From an uncultured Acetatifactor sp. (GTDB lineage Bacteria > Bacillota > Clostridia > Lachnospirales > Lachnospiraceae), in NCBI GenBank assembly GCA_910578215.1, contig CAJTPH010000009.1, positions 1-64,000 on the forward strand: 64,000 bases of DNA, written 5' to 3'. The notes below the pieces were generated by a model that was not told where the DNA came from, did not search any database, and was given only the letters and a program-made list of their open reading frames with translations. The position numbers and the translations under genes are program-made. Shown here in pieces: positions 9,014 through 17,740 of the stretch (the stretch's first letter is position 1; every line of letters starts with the position of its first letter).

Positions 9014-10306
9014 GTGATTATTGTGGGTTTATTGGGCGGTGAAAAACTGATCGTGGGCTATGACCTGGGAAACGAATATTCCCAGATCAGCGTTGCCGTG
9101 TCCGGAAAGGGAGAGGTTGAGACCTTATCGCAGGTGGCGGGGGCCCAAAGCTACAATATCCCCACCGTGCTGTGCAAGAGAAACGGCGTCAACCAGTGGT
9201 TTTACGGCAGGGAGGCAATCCGTTATGCAGGGGAGGAGCAGGGGATTCTGGTGGAAAACCTTCTGGAGCTTGCTCTGGACGGGGAGCCGGTAGTTATAGA
9301 AGGGGAGAGCTTTGACCCGTCGGCGCTGCTTGCCCTGTTTTTTAAGCGCAGCCTGGGTATGCTGTCCCAGGCAGGCTCGTCAGACAAGATAGAGGCGCTG
9401 ATGATCACCTGTGAAATTTTTAACCGCCGGCTTTTTGAGGTGCTTGAAAGCGTTGTGGCAAGAATCCGTCTGGTGGGCGTGAAAATTACGTTTCAGAGCC
9501 ATACGGAAAGCTATTACACCTATATGCTTCATCAGCCGGAGGAGCTCTGGGTCCGGCAGTCGGTGCTGTTTTATTATCAGGGCAGCCGTATAAAGGCATA
9601 TTGTATGGAATGCAACAGAAGGACGATACCGGTTGCCGTGTTTATCGAGGAGTGCGAATATTCCTTTCCGGAGTGGGCTGACCTGCCGGAGGAGGAGTGG
9701 GAGCGGGGAGGAAGGATAGAGGAGCTTGACAATGGATTTCTGTCCGTGGCGCAGGAATTTTGCGGCGGTAAGGCCATAGGAAGTGTATATTTGATAGGAG
9801 ACGGTTTTTCGGAGGAGTGGATGAAAAATTCCCTTCGGTATCTGTGCAGGGACAGGAGGGTCTTTCAGGGAAACAATCTCTTTAGCAAGGGCGCCTGTTA
9901 CGGCATGCAGGAGCGGCTGAACGTCAGCGAGGCGGGGAAAAGGCATGTGTTTTTGGGAAGTGACAAGCTGAAGGCAAATATAGGCATGAAAATCCTGCGC
10001 CAGGGTGAGGAAACCTATTATGCGCTTTTGGACGCGGGCAGCAGCTGGTATGAGGCGGGGTATTCCACGGATGCTTATATCCAGGACGGCAATGTGATCA
10101 CCCTGGTAATCACTCCGCTGATCGGAGGGGGCAGTAAAACGGAGGCTTTGGAGCTGGAGGACTTCCCGGGAAGCATTGCCAGGGTCAGGATAAAGCTTCG
10201 CATGGAGAACGAGGAGGTTCTGGCGGTGGAGGTGACGGATCTGGGCTTTGGCGATTTCCGAAGCTCCTCCGGCCGGGTCTGGAGGAAGGAAGTCAGGCTG
10301 TATTGA
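9014..10306 (+). CDS. DUF5716 family protein with actin/Hsp70-like N-terminus
   Basis: About 430 residues, resembling the DUF5716 family (recognised from memory). The N-terminal 'IVGYDLGNEYSQIS' is a phosphate-1-like loop of the actin/Hsp70/sugar-kinase superfamily (D-x-G with hydroxyl residues). A second candidate loop, 'ALLDAGSSWYEAGY', lies near residue 340, but it is not certain that both nucleotide-binding loops are intact. No membrane segment is seen. GTG 9014 has AAAGG about 5 bp upstream and is preferred; TTG 8996 and GTG 9023 are possible. The gene follows DUF5717 by about 48 bp and precedes the next gene by 75 bp without a terminator. The pairing suggests an ATP-dependent switch acting with the large DUF5717 repeat protein, which is inference. 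Confidence 0.7.
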   Translation: MIIVGLLGGEKLIVGYDLGNEYSQISVAVSGKGEVETLSQVAGAQSYNIPTVLCKRNGVNQWFYGREAIRYAGEEQGILVENLLELALDGEPVVIEGESFDPSALLALFFKRSLGMLSQAGSSDKIEALMITCEIFNRRLFEVLESVVARIRLVGVKITFQSHTESYYTYMLHQPEELWVRQSVLFYYQGSRIKAYCMECNRRTIPVAVFIEECEYSFPEWADLPEEEWERGGRIEELDNGFLSVAQEFCGGKAIGSVYLIGDGFSEEWMKNSLRYLCRDRRVFQGNNLFSKGACYGMQERLNVSEAGKRHVFLGSDKLKANIGMKILRQGEETYYALLDAGSSWYEAGYSTDAYIQDGNVITLVITPLIGGGSKTEALELEDFPGSIARVRIKLRMENEEVLAVEVTDLGFGDFRSSSGRVWRKEVRLY

Positions 10307-10381
10307 ATGTCTTAACCGTAGGCGTCCATAAAAAGGGCGCCGGGGAACAGAGGAAAAAATGAGTGTAAGGGGCAAAGGGCT

Positions 10382-11236
10382 ATGCGTGTCAGTGTCTGTG
10401 TGGGAAATTATGCCAAAACTCCATATTGTATACCGGCTTTGGAGATAAACGTTTACTGCATGGAGGAATTCTGCTATTGTATGAAGGAGAATGCGTTTTT
10501 GCTGGATATGTCTCTGCTGGACGATAAGCTGATAGACTGGATAGAGCAGGAATGCGGCTTGAAGGAGCTGGCGGCAGCGCTGCATCCCCTGATCCACAAG
10601 AAGGGCTCCCTGAGCGGCTTTGCGGTTATGATTCTTGAGTATGTGGGCTTTTATGACGGCGAAACCATCCGGGAGGTGGAGCAGGTGCTGAAGCAGGGCG
10701 CTGGCTTGAGCAGTATTGAGAAGCGCAAGGGCCAGATAGATTATCTGGTGAGGAAAAAGAAGTATGCGGCTGCGCTTTGCGGCTATGACCTCCTCCTGAA
10801 AAGATGGGAGGAGCAGGAGAGCTCGGGAGCGGTGATGCCCGCGGCCTCCTGCCTCGCTGCTATCATACACAATAAGGGAGTTGCTTTTGCGGGACTGATG
10901 CGGTACGATATGGCGGCGGAGCATTTCAGACTTGCTTATGAGCGGGATAAAAGGGAAGACTATTATATCGATTACCTGGCGGCAAAGAGGCTGCGGCTGC
11001 CGGAGAACGAATATGTGGCCTTCGCGGCGAACAGCCCGGAGAATTATCGGCATACGTTAGAGCTGGAAAAGAAAATGGAGCGGTTCTCGGAGGAATGGGA
11101 GCTGCAGCCGGAATACCTGCAGCTTTACAACAGAAGGGAAAGCAGGACGGGCGGGGACGTAAAGAAGTATTACGGGGAGAGCGAGCGGCTGGTGCGGCTT
11201 TTAAAGGATAATTACCGCGACGGCGGCAGCGATTGA
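10382..11236 (+). CDS. Hypothetical helical repeat protein of the DUF5716/5717 operon
   Basis: The 284-residue protein was not recognised as a named family. It is soluble, starts at ATG 10382 (AAGGGGCAAAGGG just upstream) and is unusually rich in Cys and Tyr near its N-terminus ('YCMEEFCYCMKE'). From about residue 115 on it is helical, with TPR-like spacing: 'KRKGQIDYLVRKKKYAAAL', then 'HNKGVAFAGLMRYDMAAEHF' and 'YERDKREDYYIDYL', i.e. two to three tetratricopeptide-like hairpins. It ends 13 bp before the next start, so the two are co-transcribed. A role as adaptor between the DUF5716 ATPase-like protein and the membrane protein downstream is plausible but unproven. Confidence 0.7.
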   Translation: MRVSVCVGNYAKTPYCIPALEINVYCMEEFCYCMKENAFLLDMSLLDDKLIDWIEQECGLKELAAALHPLIHKKGSLSGFAVMILEYVGFYDGETIREVEQVLKQGAGLSSIEKRKGQIDYLVRKKKYAAALCGYDLLLKRWEEQESSGAVMPAASCLAAIIHNKGVAFAGLMRYDMAAEHFRLAYERDKREDYYIDYLAAKRLRLPENEYVAFAANSPENYRHTLELEKKMERFSEEWELQPEYLQLYNRRESRTGGDVKKYYGESERLVRLLKDNYRDGGSD

Positions 11237-11249
11237 CAGGAGCAGAGAT

Positions 11250-12416
11250 ATGGGATTTTTTTCAAAATTATTCAGGAAAAAGCGCCGGGAAAATACGGCT
11301 GACGATTGGGAGACGCTGGTTTATGACCGGGACGACGTAAATTTCAAGGACAAGGAGCAGCGGATAGGCTATGTCAAAAACTGCCTGGAGCAGATTGCGG
11401 AGGCGTCCAGAGAGACAAATCTTTTGACAGGGGAGTATTCCCAGGTGACCTCCTATCTCACGGATATGGAGGAGATCGAGGCGCTGCCGGAGGGTGAGAG
11501 AACGGAGCTGAACGGCATTGCCAAGAGGCTTGTGTCTCTTGAGCAGGAAAAGGCGAAGTACCGCGATAAGCAAAACCGCATGGCCGACGCGGATTATTAC
11601 CGGCTGCGCAAGCAGGAGGACGAGCTGCAGGAGGGAATTGGAAAAATTAAGGAGTGCGAGAGCTATGGCGTAAAGATCAAGCAGGACCTGCAGCGTCTGG
11701 ACAGGGAGCGGCATGCCTATGAGTACAGACGCTCGGATCTGGAGTCTGCGTTAAACAACCTGAAGGGCATGGCGCTGATTTTTCTGACCTCCTTTACGCT
11801 TTGTATCATCATGCTGTTGATTTTGCAGTTTGTCTTTGAAATGAACACCCAGATCGGCTATATTCTGGCAGTGGGCACGGTGGCGGTGGCCATCACCGTG
11901 GTCTGGATGAAGTATATGGAAAGCGGCAGGGAGCTGGACAGGGTGGAGCTTGCCATAAACAAACTGATTTCACTGCAGAATAAAGTGAAGATACGCTATG
12001 TGAACAACAAGAATCTCCAGGATTATCTCTACATGAAGTACGGAACAAGCAGTGCGGCGGCCTTGGAAAAGCTCTGGATACAGTATCAGCAGGAGAAGGA
12101 GGAGCGAAAGGAGTACGCGGAGGCGGAGGCAAAGACAGAGTATTACCAGAAGCAGCTTGTGGGCAAAATGACAAACTACCGTGTGGTCAGCCCTGAAAGG
12201 TGGATAGGACAGCCGGAGGCGCTTATCGACAAACGTGAGATGGTGGAGATACGACATGGGCTTATCGTGCGCAGGCAGGTGCTGCGCAAGCAGCTGGAAT
12301 ATAACAGCAATGTTGCCGAGACCGCCAGAAAGGAGATCATGGATATCGTGGGGAGATATCCCGCTTATGCGGCCGAAATCATGGAGATGGTGGAGCGCTT
12401 TGAAAAAGAGGCTTAA
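11250..12416 (+). CDS. Coiled-coil membrane protein of the DUF5716/5717 operon
   Basis: The 388-residue protein is basic at the N-terminus ('FFSKLFRKKRRE') and has a long coiled coil (about residues 30-165, rich in Leu heptads and charged residues). Two adjacent membrane segments follow (about residues 172-192 and 200-220), then a second, shorter coiled coil (about 220-310). The likely topology is both ends in the cytoplasm with a tight hairpin in the membrane. ATG 11250 has AGGAG about 8 bp upstream. It is the last gene of the operon and would anchor the other three products to the membrane if they form a complex. No named family was recognised. Confidence 0.7.
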   Translation: MGFFSKLFRKKRRENTADDWETLVYDRDDVNFKDKEQRIGYVKNCLEQIAEASRETNLLTGEYSQVTSYLTDMEEIEALPEGERTELNGIAKRLVSLEQEKAKYRDKQNRMADADYYRLRKQEDELQEGIGKIKECESYGVKIKQDLQRLDRERHAYEYRRSDLESALNNLKGMALIFLTSFTLCIIMLLILQFVFEMNTQIGYILAVGTVAVAITVVWMKYMESGRELDRVELAINKLISLQNKVKIRYVNNKNLQDYLYMKYGTSSAAALEKLWIQYQQEKEERKEYAEAEAKTEYYQKQLVGKMTNYRVVSPERWIGQPEALIDKREMVEIRHGLIVRRQVLRKQLEYNSNVAETARKEIMDIVGRYPAYAAEIMEMVERFEKEA

Positions 12417-12453
12417 CGGACCTGAAGGGCAGTGAAAGTTTTGCGGCCTGCTA

Positions 12454-12482
12454 TTGACGAATTTTCTTTTGTGGTCTATGAT
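12454..12482 (+). promoter_or_regulatory. Promoter of purB
   Basis: TTGACG at 12454-12459 and TATGAT at 12477-12482 have an exact 17-bp spacer, giving a 5' leader of about 135 nt before purB. No riboswitch fold was recognised in the leader. Confidence 0.7.
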
Positions 12483-12625
12483 ACATTCATAAGTTTTGAT
12501 TTTTGGCAGAGCCGTCCCGGGGCTGGTCGGGGTAAAAGACCCGTTTGGCTTCATGCGGGGAACCGGCGGTATGATACAGGATCTTGGAGGCATATTGAAG
12601 CATATATAGACAGGAGAATACAATA

Positions 12626-14077
12626 ATGAGTACAGACAGATATGAGAGCCCGCTGTCCGAGCGCTACGCAAGCAGGGAGATGCAGTATATTTTTTCGCCT
12701 GACATGAAGTTCCGCACATGGAGAAGGCTGTGGATCGCCCTTGCGGAGACCGAGAAGGAGCTGGGCTTAAGCCAGAATGGCAGACCTGTTATCACGGACG
12801 AGCAGATCGAGGAGCTGAAGGCCCACGCGGAGGATATAAATTACGAGGTGGCAAAGGCAAGGGAAAGGGAGGTGCGCCATGATGTCATGAGCCATGTGTA
12901 CGCTTACGGGCAGCAGTGCCCTAAGGCGGCAGGCATAATACATCTGGGGGCGACCTCCTGTTATGTGGGCGATAATACGGACATTATTGTCATGACGGAG
13001 GCTTTGAAGCTGGTGAAGAAGAAGCTGGTCAACGTGATTGCCGAGCTTGCGGATTTTGCCGATAAATATAAGGCGCAGCCCACTCTTGCTTTCACTCATT
13101 TCCAGCCGGCGCAGCCTACTACCGTAGGCAAGCGTGCAACTCTCTGGATGCAGGAGTTTTATCTTGACTTGGAGGATTTAAATTATCTGCTGGGCACGAT
13201 GAAGCTTCTGGGCTCAAAGGGGACCACCGGCACGCAGGCTTCTTTCCTGGAGCTGTTTGACGGAGACCAGGAAACCATTGACAAAATCGACCCCATGATT
13301 GCGGAAAAGATGGGATTTAAGGAGTGCTATCCCGTATCGGGCCAGACCTATTCGCGCAAGGTGGATACCAGGGTGGCAAACGTCCTGGCGGGAATCGCGG
13401 CGTCCGCCCATAAGATGAGCAATGATATCCGTCTGCTCCAGCACTTGAAGGAGGTAGAGGAGCCCTTTGAAAAGAGCCAGATAGGGTCTTCCGCCATGGC
13501 TTACAAGAGAAATCCCATGAGAAGCGAGCGCATTGCCTCTCTCGCCAGATATGTGATGGTGGACGCGCTGAATCCCGCCATTACCTCAGCGGTCCAGTGG
13601 TTTGAGAGGACCCTGGACGACTCCGCCAACAAGAGGCTGTCCATCCCGGAAGGGTTTCTTGCGGTGGACGGCATCCTGGATCTGTGCCTGAATGTGGTGG
13701 ACGGGCTGGTGGTATATCCCAAGGTGATAGAGAAGCGCCTCAGAGCCGAGCTGCCCTTTATGGCAACGGAAAACATTATGATGGATGCGGTAAAGCTGGG
13801 CGGCAACCGCCAGGAGCTTCATGAGCGCATCCGCGAGCTTTCCATGGAGGCGGGCAGGAATGTGAAGGTAGAGGGTAAGGACAACAACCTGCTGGAGCTG
13901 ATCGCTGCAGACCCCGCCTTTCATATGAGTCTGGAGGAGCTTCAGGCGGCAATGGACCCCGCGAGATATACCGGGCGTTCCAGGGAACAGGTGGAAGCCT
14001 TTCTGGCAAAGGTGATACGCCCCATGCTTGAGGAAAATAAGGAGCTGCTTGGGGTAAGGGCGGAAATTAACGTCTAA
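12626..14077 (+). CDS. purB: Adenylosuccinate lyase
   Basis: The enzyme has 483 residues. It cleaves SAICAR to AICAR in de novo purine synthesis and adenylosuccinate to AMP, releasing fumarate each time. The fumarase/aspartase superfamily signature is intact ('GSSAMAYKRNPMRSE', about residues 291-305), as are 'THFQPAQPTT' (about 153-162) and 'TSCYVGDNTD' (about 110-119), the regions supplying the catalytic Ser and His. Length is normal. ATG 12626 has AGGAG about 9 bp upstream and its own promoter, and the gene is followed by a hairpin. Other purine genes lie nearby but are not in one operon. Confidence 0.95.
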   Translation: MSTDRYESPLSERYASREMQYIFSPDMKFRTWRRLWIALAETEKELGLSQNGRPVITDEQIEELKAHAEDINYEVAKAREREVRHDVMSHVYAYGQQCPKAAGIIHLGATSCYVGDNTDIIVMTEALKLVKKKLVNVIAELADFADKYKAQPTLAFTHFQPAQPTTVGKRATLWMQEFYLDLEDLNYLLGTMKLLGSKGTTGTQASFLELFDGDQETIDKIDPMIAEKMGFKECYPVSGQTYSRKVDTRVANVLAGIAASAHKMSNDIRLLQHLKEVEEPFEKSQIGSSAMAYKRNPMRSERIASLARYVMVDALNPAITSAVQWFERTLDDSANKRLSIPEGFLAVDGILDLCLNVVDGLVVYPKVIEKRLRAELPFMATENIMMDAVKLGGNRQELHERIRELSMEAGRNVKVEGKDNNLLELIAADPAFHMSLEELQAAMDPARYTGRSREQVEAFLAKVIRPMLEENKELLGVRAEINV

Positions 14078-14131
14078 GGAATCGTTGAGATCAATGCTGT
14101 TGCGTTCCTTAGCCCCTGGCCGCTTTGGCTT

Positions 14132-14163
14132 GAAAGAATGGTCATTTTACCATTCTTTCTTTG
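14132..14163 (+). terminator. Terminator after purB
   Basis: A perfect 11-bp stem (GAAAGAATGGT at 14132-14142, ACCATTCTTTC at 14149-14159) with a 6-nt loop is followed by a short T run. It lies about 55 bp after the purB stop. Confidence 0.6.
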
Positions 14164-14207
14164 GGTGCGGCGATACGATAGGCAATAAAAAACAGTCCCG
14201 GAACGAA

Positions 14208-14340
14208 GAAGGGACGGTACTGGAATAAAAGACAGTCCCGGATTGAAGATGCCCCCGGAAGGAATTTGCAGCTGCGGGTACGCAGATGAAAATTGCTTCC
14301 CACAAGCGGGGCATAGTAGAGAAGGGACGGTACTGGAATA
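14208..14340. repeat. 20-bp direct repeat pair between purB and the PurF homologue
   Basis: An identical 20-bp unit occurs at 14208-14227 and 14321-14340 (GAAGGGACGG followed by TACTGGAATA). A second motif, CAGTCCCGGA, occurs at about 14193 and 14233 and can pair with the GGGAC part of the unit. The purpose is unknown; it may be a regulatory leader or a decayed repeat. Confidence 0.4.
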
Positions 14341-14352
14341 GGAGAATAGGAT

Positions 14353-15759
14353 ATGGGTGGATTTTTTGCGGTTGCGGCGAAAGAGGATTGTGTGTTTGAC
14401 TTGTTTTTTGGAACGGATTATCATTCCCATCTGGGGACCAGGCGTGCCGGTATGGCGGTTTACAGCCGGGAAAAGGGCTATGACAGGGCCATTCATAATA
14501 TCGAAAACGCGCCCTTCAGGACCAAGTTTGACAAGGATGTAAACGAGATGCAGGGCAGCTTGGGAATAGGCTGCATTTCCGATTTTGAGCCTCAGCCCTT
14601 GATGGTCCGCTCCCATCACGGCACCTATGCCATAACCACCGTGGGCAAGATCAACAATGCGGACAAGCTTATCCAGGAGCTGTTTTCCAAGGGACATTCT
14701 CATTTCCTTGAGATGAGCGGCGGGGACATCAATGCCACGGAGCTGGTTGCCGCCATCGTGAACCAGAAGGATAATCTGGTGGAGGGTATCAGATATGCCC
14801 AGGAGGTGATCGAAGGCTCCATGACGCTCCTGATTATGACGCCCAAGGGAATATATGCGGCGAGGGATTTGATGGGAAGGACGCCGGTGTCCATCGGCCG
14901 CAAGGAGGGAGCGTACTGCGCTTCCTTCGAGAGCTTTGCTTATCTGAATTTGGGCTATACTGCCCACAGGGAGTTGGGACCCGGAGAAATCGCGGTGCTC
15001 ACCCCCGAAGGGGTGAAGACCTTGGTACAGCCGGGAAAGGATATGAAAATTTGTACCTTTTTGTGGATATACTATGGTTATCCTTCTTCCTCCTACGAGG
15101 GGATCAGCGTGGAGCAGATGCGCTATAACTGCGGCGCAAAGCTGGCCGCCCGGGACAATGTGCAGCCGGATATCGTGGCTGGCGTTCCGGATTCCGGAAC
15201 GGCGCATGCCATCGGCTACGCAAATCAGTCGGGGATTCCCTTTTCAAGACCCTTTGTAAAGTATACGCCCACATGGCCCCGCTCCTTTATGCCGACCATC
15301 CAGACTCAGCGGAACCTGATTGCCAAGATGAAGCTGATTCCGGTGAAGGAGCTGATCGAGGGAAAGAGGCTGCTTTTGATAGACGACTCTATCGTCAGGG
15401 GAACACAGCTTCGGGAAACCACGGAATTTTTGTATCAGAGCGGCGCCAAGGAGGTCCATATCCGCCCGGCGTGCCCGCCTCTTTTGTTTGGGTGCAAGTA
15501 TCTGAATTTTTCCCGGTCCACCTCGGAGATGGATCTGATTACAAGGAGGGTGCTGAAGGAGATGGAGCAGGAGGGCAGGAAGATCGACCTGAAGCTCTAT
15601 GTGGACCCTGATACCCCCGAATATGCGGAGATGGTAAAACATATTGAAAAGCAGCTGAATTTTACGTCGCTGCGGTATCACAGGCTGGACGATATGATAG
15701 AATCGGTAGGCATTGACAGAAGCAGACTGTGTACCTATTGCTGGGACGGGAAGGAGTAG
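14353..15759 (+). CDS. Amidophosphoribosyltransferase (PurF) homologue lacking the glutaminase Cys
   Basis: The 468-residue protein has the two-domain PurF layout. The phosphoribosyltransferase half looks intact: PRPP loop 'LLLIDDSIVRGTQ' (about residues 338-350) and the four cysteines expected for a PurF-type Fe-S cluster ('KICTFLWIYYGYP', 'ACPPLLFGC', 'LCTYCWDG'). The N-terminal glutaminase half is altered. Canonical PurF starts (after processing) with a nucleophilic Cys, but here the sequence is M-G-G-F-F. The oxyanion-hole 'HNGN' is replaced by 'TVGK' in 'AITTVGKINNAD'. So it should not hydrolyse glutamine. It could use free ammonia, use another ammonia source, or be a regulatory paralogue. 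ATG 14353 has AGGAG nearby. A canonical purF would be expected elsewhere in the genome. Confidence 0.88.
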   Translation: MGGFFAVAAKEDCVFDLFFGTDYHSHLGTRRAGMAVYSREKGYDRAIHNIENAPFRTKFDKDVNEMQGSLGIGCISDFEPQPLMVRSHHGTYAITTVGKINNADKLIQELFSKGHSHFLEMSGGDINATELVAAIVNQKDNLVEGIRYAQEVIEGSMTLLIMTPKGIYAARDLMGRTPVSIGRKEGAYCASFESFAYLNLGYTAHRELGPGEIAVLTPEGVKTLVQPGKDMKICTFLWIYYGYPSSSYEGISVEQMRYNCGAKLAARDNVQPDIVAGVPDSGTAHAIGYANQSGIPFSRPFVKYTPTWPRSFMPTIQTQRNLIAKMKLIPVKELIEGKRLLLIDDSIVRGTQLRETTEFLYQSGAKEVHIRPACPPLLFGCKYLNFSRSTSEMDLITRRVLKEMEQEGRKIDLKLYVDPDTPEYAEMVKHIEKQLNFTSLRYHRLDDMIESVGIDRSRLCTYCWDGKE

Positions 15760-15805
15760 GCTGGCTCTGAGCTAAGGGATTTGTTAAAGCGTAAAGGCTG
15801 AAGGA

Positions 15806-16543
15806 GTGATAGGTATACTCAGATTGTGTTATGTGGTAGTGGTTTCGCTGCCATTTGTAATGTATTATCTGGTAAAGGCCCAGATGATAGAGAGGTGCGG
15901 AAAGAGGTTTCCCGAGGAGCGGCGCTATCGGATGGCACGGAGATGTATCCGTATCATGATGCACAACGGAAAGATAGAGACGGAGAGCACAGGTCAGGAG
16001 CTTCTGCCCAGTGAGGGCGGCTATGTGATGTATTCCAACCATCAGGGAAAATACGATACGCTGGGCATTATGGCGTCTCATCCCACGCCCTGTACCATTG
16101 TGATGGATGCGGGCCGTTCACATCTTCCCATTGCAGGCTCTTTTATCGATCTGGTAAAGGGGCAGCGTCTGGATAAGACGGATATGAAAAAGCAGATGAA
16201 AACCATCCTGAAGATTTCGGACGAGGTCAGGGCGGGAAGACGTTATATTGTCTTTCCTGAGGGAGGCTACGAAAACAACAGGAACGAACTGCAGGAGTTT
16301 CTGCCGGGCTCCTTTAAATGCGCCACAAGGGCCAGGGCGCCTATTGTGCCGGTGGCGATCATAGACTCCTACAAGCCCTTTGGGATGAATTCCCTGCGCC
16401 GGGTAAAGACGCAGGTACATTTTCTAAAGCCTATTTTATTCGAGGAATATTGTGAGATGACAACGCCTCAGATAGCGGAGCTGGTAAAGGGGAAGATCGA
16501 GGCGGAGATCCACGTGCGGATGAAGGCGCGCAATGCGGTTTGA
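15806..16543 (+). CDS. 1-acyl-sn-glycerol-3-phosphate acyltransferase (PlsC-like)
   Basis: The 245-residue membrane-associated enzyme has an N-terminal hydrophobic segment (about residues 5-25) followed by the acyltransferase motifs. The H-x4-D box is 'NHQGKYD' (about residues 77-83), and 'FPEGGYENNRNE' (about 151-162) gives the FPEG block that binds the glycerol phosphate. It would acylate lysophosphatidate in phospholipid synthesis. The start is uncertain: GTG 15806 sits directly on the AAGGAG sequence, so translation may begin a few codons later. It follows the PurF homologue by 46 bp and is probably in the same transcript, ending at the shared terminator at 16634-16693. Confidence 0.82.
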   Translation: MIGILRLCYVVVVSLPFVMYYLVKAQMIERCGKRFPEERRYRMARRCIRIMMHNGKIETESTGQELLPSEGGYVMYSNHQGKYDTLGIMASHPTPCTIVMDAGRSHLPIAGSFIDLVKGQRLDKTDMKKQMKTILKISDEVRAGRRYIVFPEGGYENNRNELQEFLPGSFKCATRARAPIVPVAIIDSYKPFGMNSLRRVKTQVHFLKPILFEEYCEMTTPQIAELVKGKIEAEIHVRMKARNAV

Positions 16544-16633
16544 GGCGCCCGGAAAGGCGGCGGGAGGGGAGAACGGTATGATGCCTCCTGTGGCCGGCAG
16601 GTGCGGGAACGGCAGGAGAGGCTTGGGTAAAAT

Positions 16634-16694
16634 AACGGCGGGGCAACTTGGGGAACGCGGTGTAAGCAACGTTCCTTAAGCCGCCCCGCCGTTT
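16634..16694. terminator. Bidirectional terminator between the acyltransferase gene and purC
   Basis: Arms AACGGCGGGGC (16634-16644) and GCCCCGCCGTT (16683-16693) pair perfectly, and an inner hairpin (GAACG/CGTTC) fills the loop. Both flanks give A/T next to the stem, so it can serve the convergent plus-strand acyltransferase and minus-strand purC. A smaller palindrome, TTGCCTG-T-CAGGCAA, lies at 16710-16724. Confidence 0.6.
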
Positions 16695-16738
16695 GCCTGG
16701 GGGGACGCTTTGCCTGTCAGGCAAGGCAGACCTGAGGC

Positions 16739-17614
16739 TTAGAGCTGTTTTCCGGTAAGAAGCTCGTAGCCCTGTAAATATTTATCAATGGTTTTCTGGA
16801 CGATCTCCTGGGGAAGCGTCCAGTCGTTGTCGGGATTTGCCTTTAACCAGTCGCGGGCAAACTGCTTGTCGAAGGAAGGCTGTGCGTGGCCGGGCTCATA
16901 GCCGTCCGCAGGCCAGAAGCGGGAGCTGTCGGGAGTGAGCATTTCGTCTCCCAGAACCATGTCGCCGTTTTCGTCCAGACCGAACTCGAACTTGGTGTCC
17001 GCTATGATGATGCCGCGTTTTGCGGCGTATTCCGCACATTTTTTGTAGAGCGCAATGGTGTAGTCACGCAGCTTTGCGGCATATTCCGCACCCTTGCCGG
17101 GGAAGCGCTTCTCTAAATAGTCAACGCTCTGTTCAAAAGAAATGTTTTCGTCGTGGTCCCCGATTTCCGCCTTGGTGGAGGGGGTGTAAATGGGTTCGGG
17201 CAGCTTGTCGGATTCCTTTAAGCCTTCGGGCAGCCTGATTCCGCAGACGGTGCCGTCCTTTTGATAGCTTGCCCAGCCGCTTCCGGTGATATAGCCTCTG
17301 ACAATGCACTCGACGGGGAGCATATTCAGCTTGCGGCAGAGCATGCTGTTCCCGTCAAATTTCTTCTGCCGGAAAAACTCGGGCATGTCATTCACATCCA
17401 CGGAAATCATGTGGTTGGGGATGATATCGTTTGTCATGTCAAACCAGAATTTTGACATCTGGGTCAGCACGGTTCCCTTCTTATCCACATTGTTGTGAAG
17501 AATCACATCAAAGCAGCTGATGCGGTCGGTGGCAACCATAATCAGGCTGTCGCCGTTGTCGTAAATCTCGCGTACCTTGCCCTCCTTGACGGGCTTAAGC
17601 TCCTGAACACTCAT
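16739..17614 (-). CDS. purC: Phosphoribosylaminoimidazole-succinocarboxamide synthase
   Basis: A 291-residue SAICAR synthase, joining CAIR and aspartate with ATP in purine synthesis. Family features are the N-terminal 'KPVKEGKVREIYD', 'ATDRISCFDV', 'VECIVRGYITGSGW' (substrate loop), 'DHDENISFE', and the C-terminal 'IADTKFEFGLDENG...LGDEMLTPDSSRFW'. Length is typical of the longer, yeast-like form. The start is at 17614, because AAAGGAG lies 8 bp upstream of this ATG; an earlier in-frame start at 17659 lacks one. It is transcribed alone on the minus strand, convergent with the acyltransferase gene and divergent from the second GntR operon. Confidence 0.95.
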   Translation of the reverse strand: MSVQELKPVKEGKVREIYDNGDSLIMVATDRISCFDVILHNNVDKKGTVLTQMSKFWFDMTNDIIPNHMISVDVNDMPEFFRQKKFDGNSMLCRKLNMLPVECIVRGYITGSGWASYQKDGTVCGIRLPEGLKESDKLPEPIYTPSTKAEIGDHDENISFEQSVDYLEKRFPGKGAEYAAKLRDYTIALYKKCAEYAAKRGIIIADTKFEFGLDENGDMVLGDEMLTPDSSRFWPADGYEPGHAQPSFDKQFARDWLKANPDNDWTLPQEIVQKTIDKYLQGYELLTGKQL

Positions 17615-17740
17615 TTCAATGACTCCTTTGCGTTTATTTAAGTTCCGAACACTATTCAAGTGTATTGCATTTAGGTGAAAAAATCAAGCTTCACTGCAAG
17701 GAATTTATAGGATTTAGGAAGGAAGCAAAAATTTTGAAAT

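Noticed and set aside
12432..12626. 64-codon frame before purB
   Set aside because: It spans the purB promoter and leader; no ribosome-binding site.
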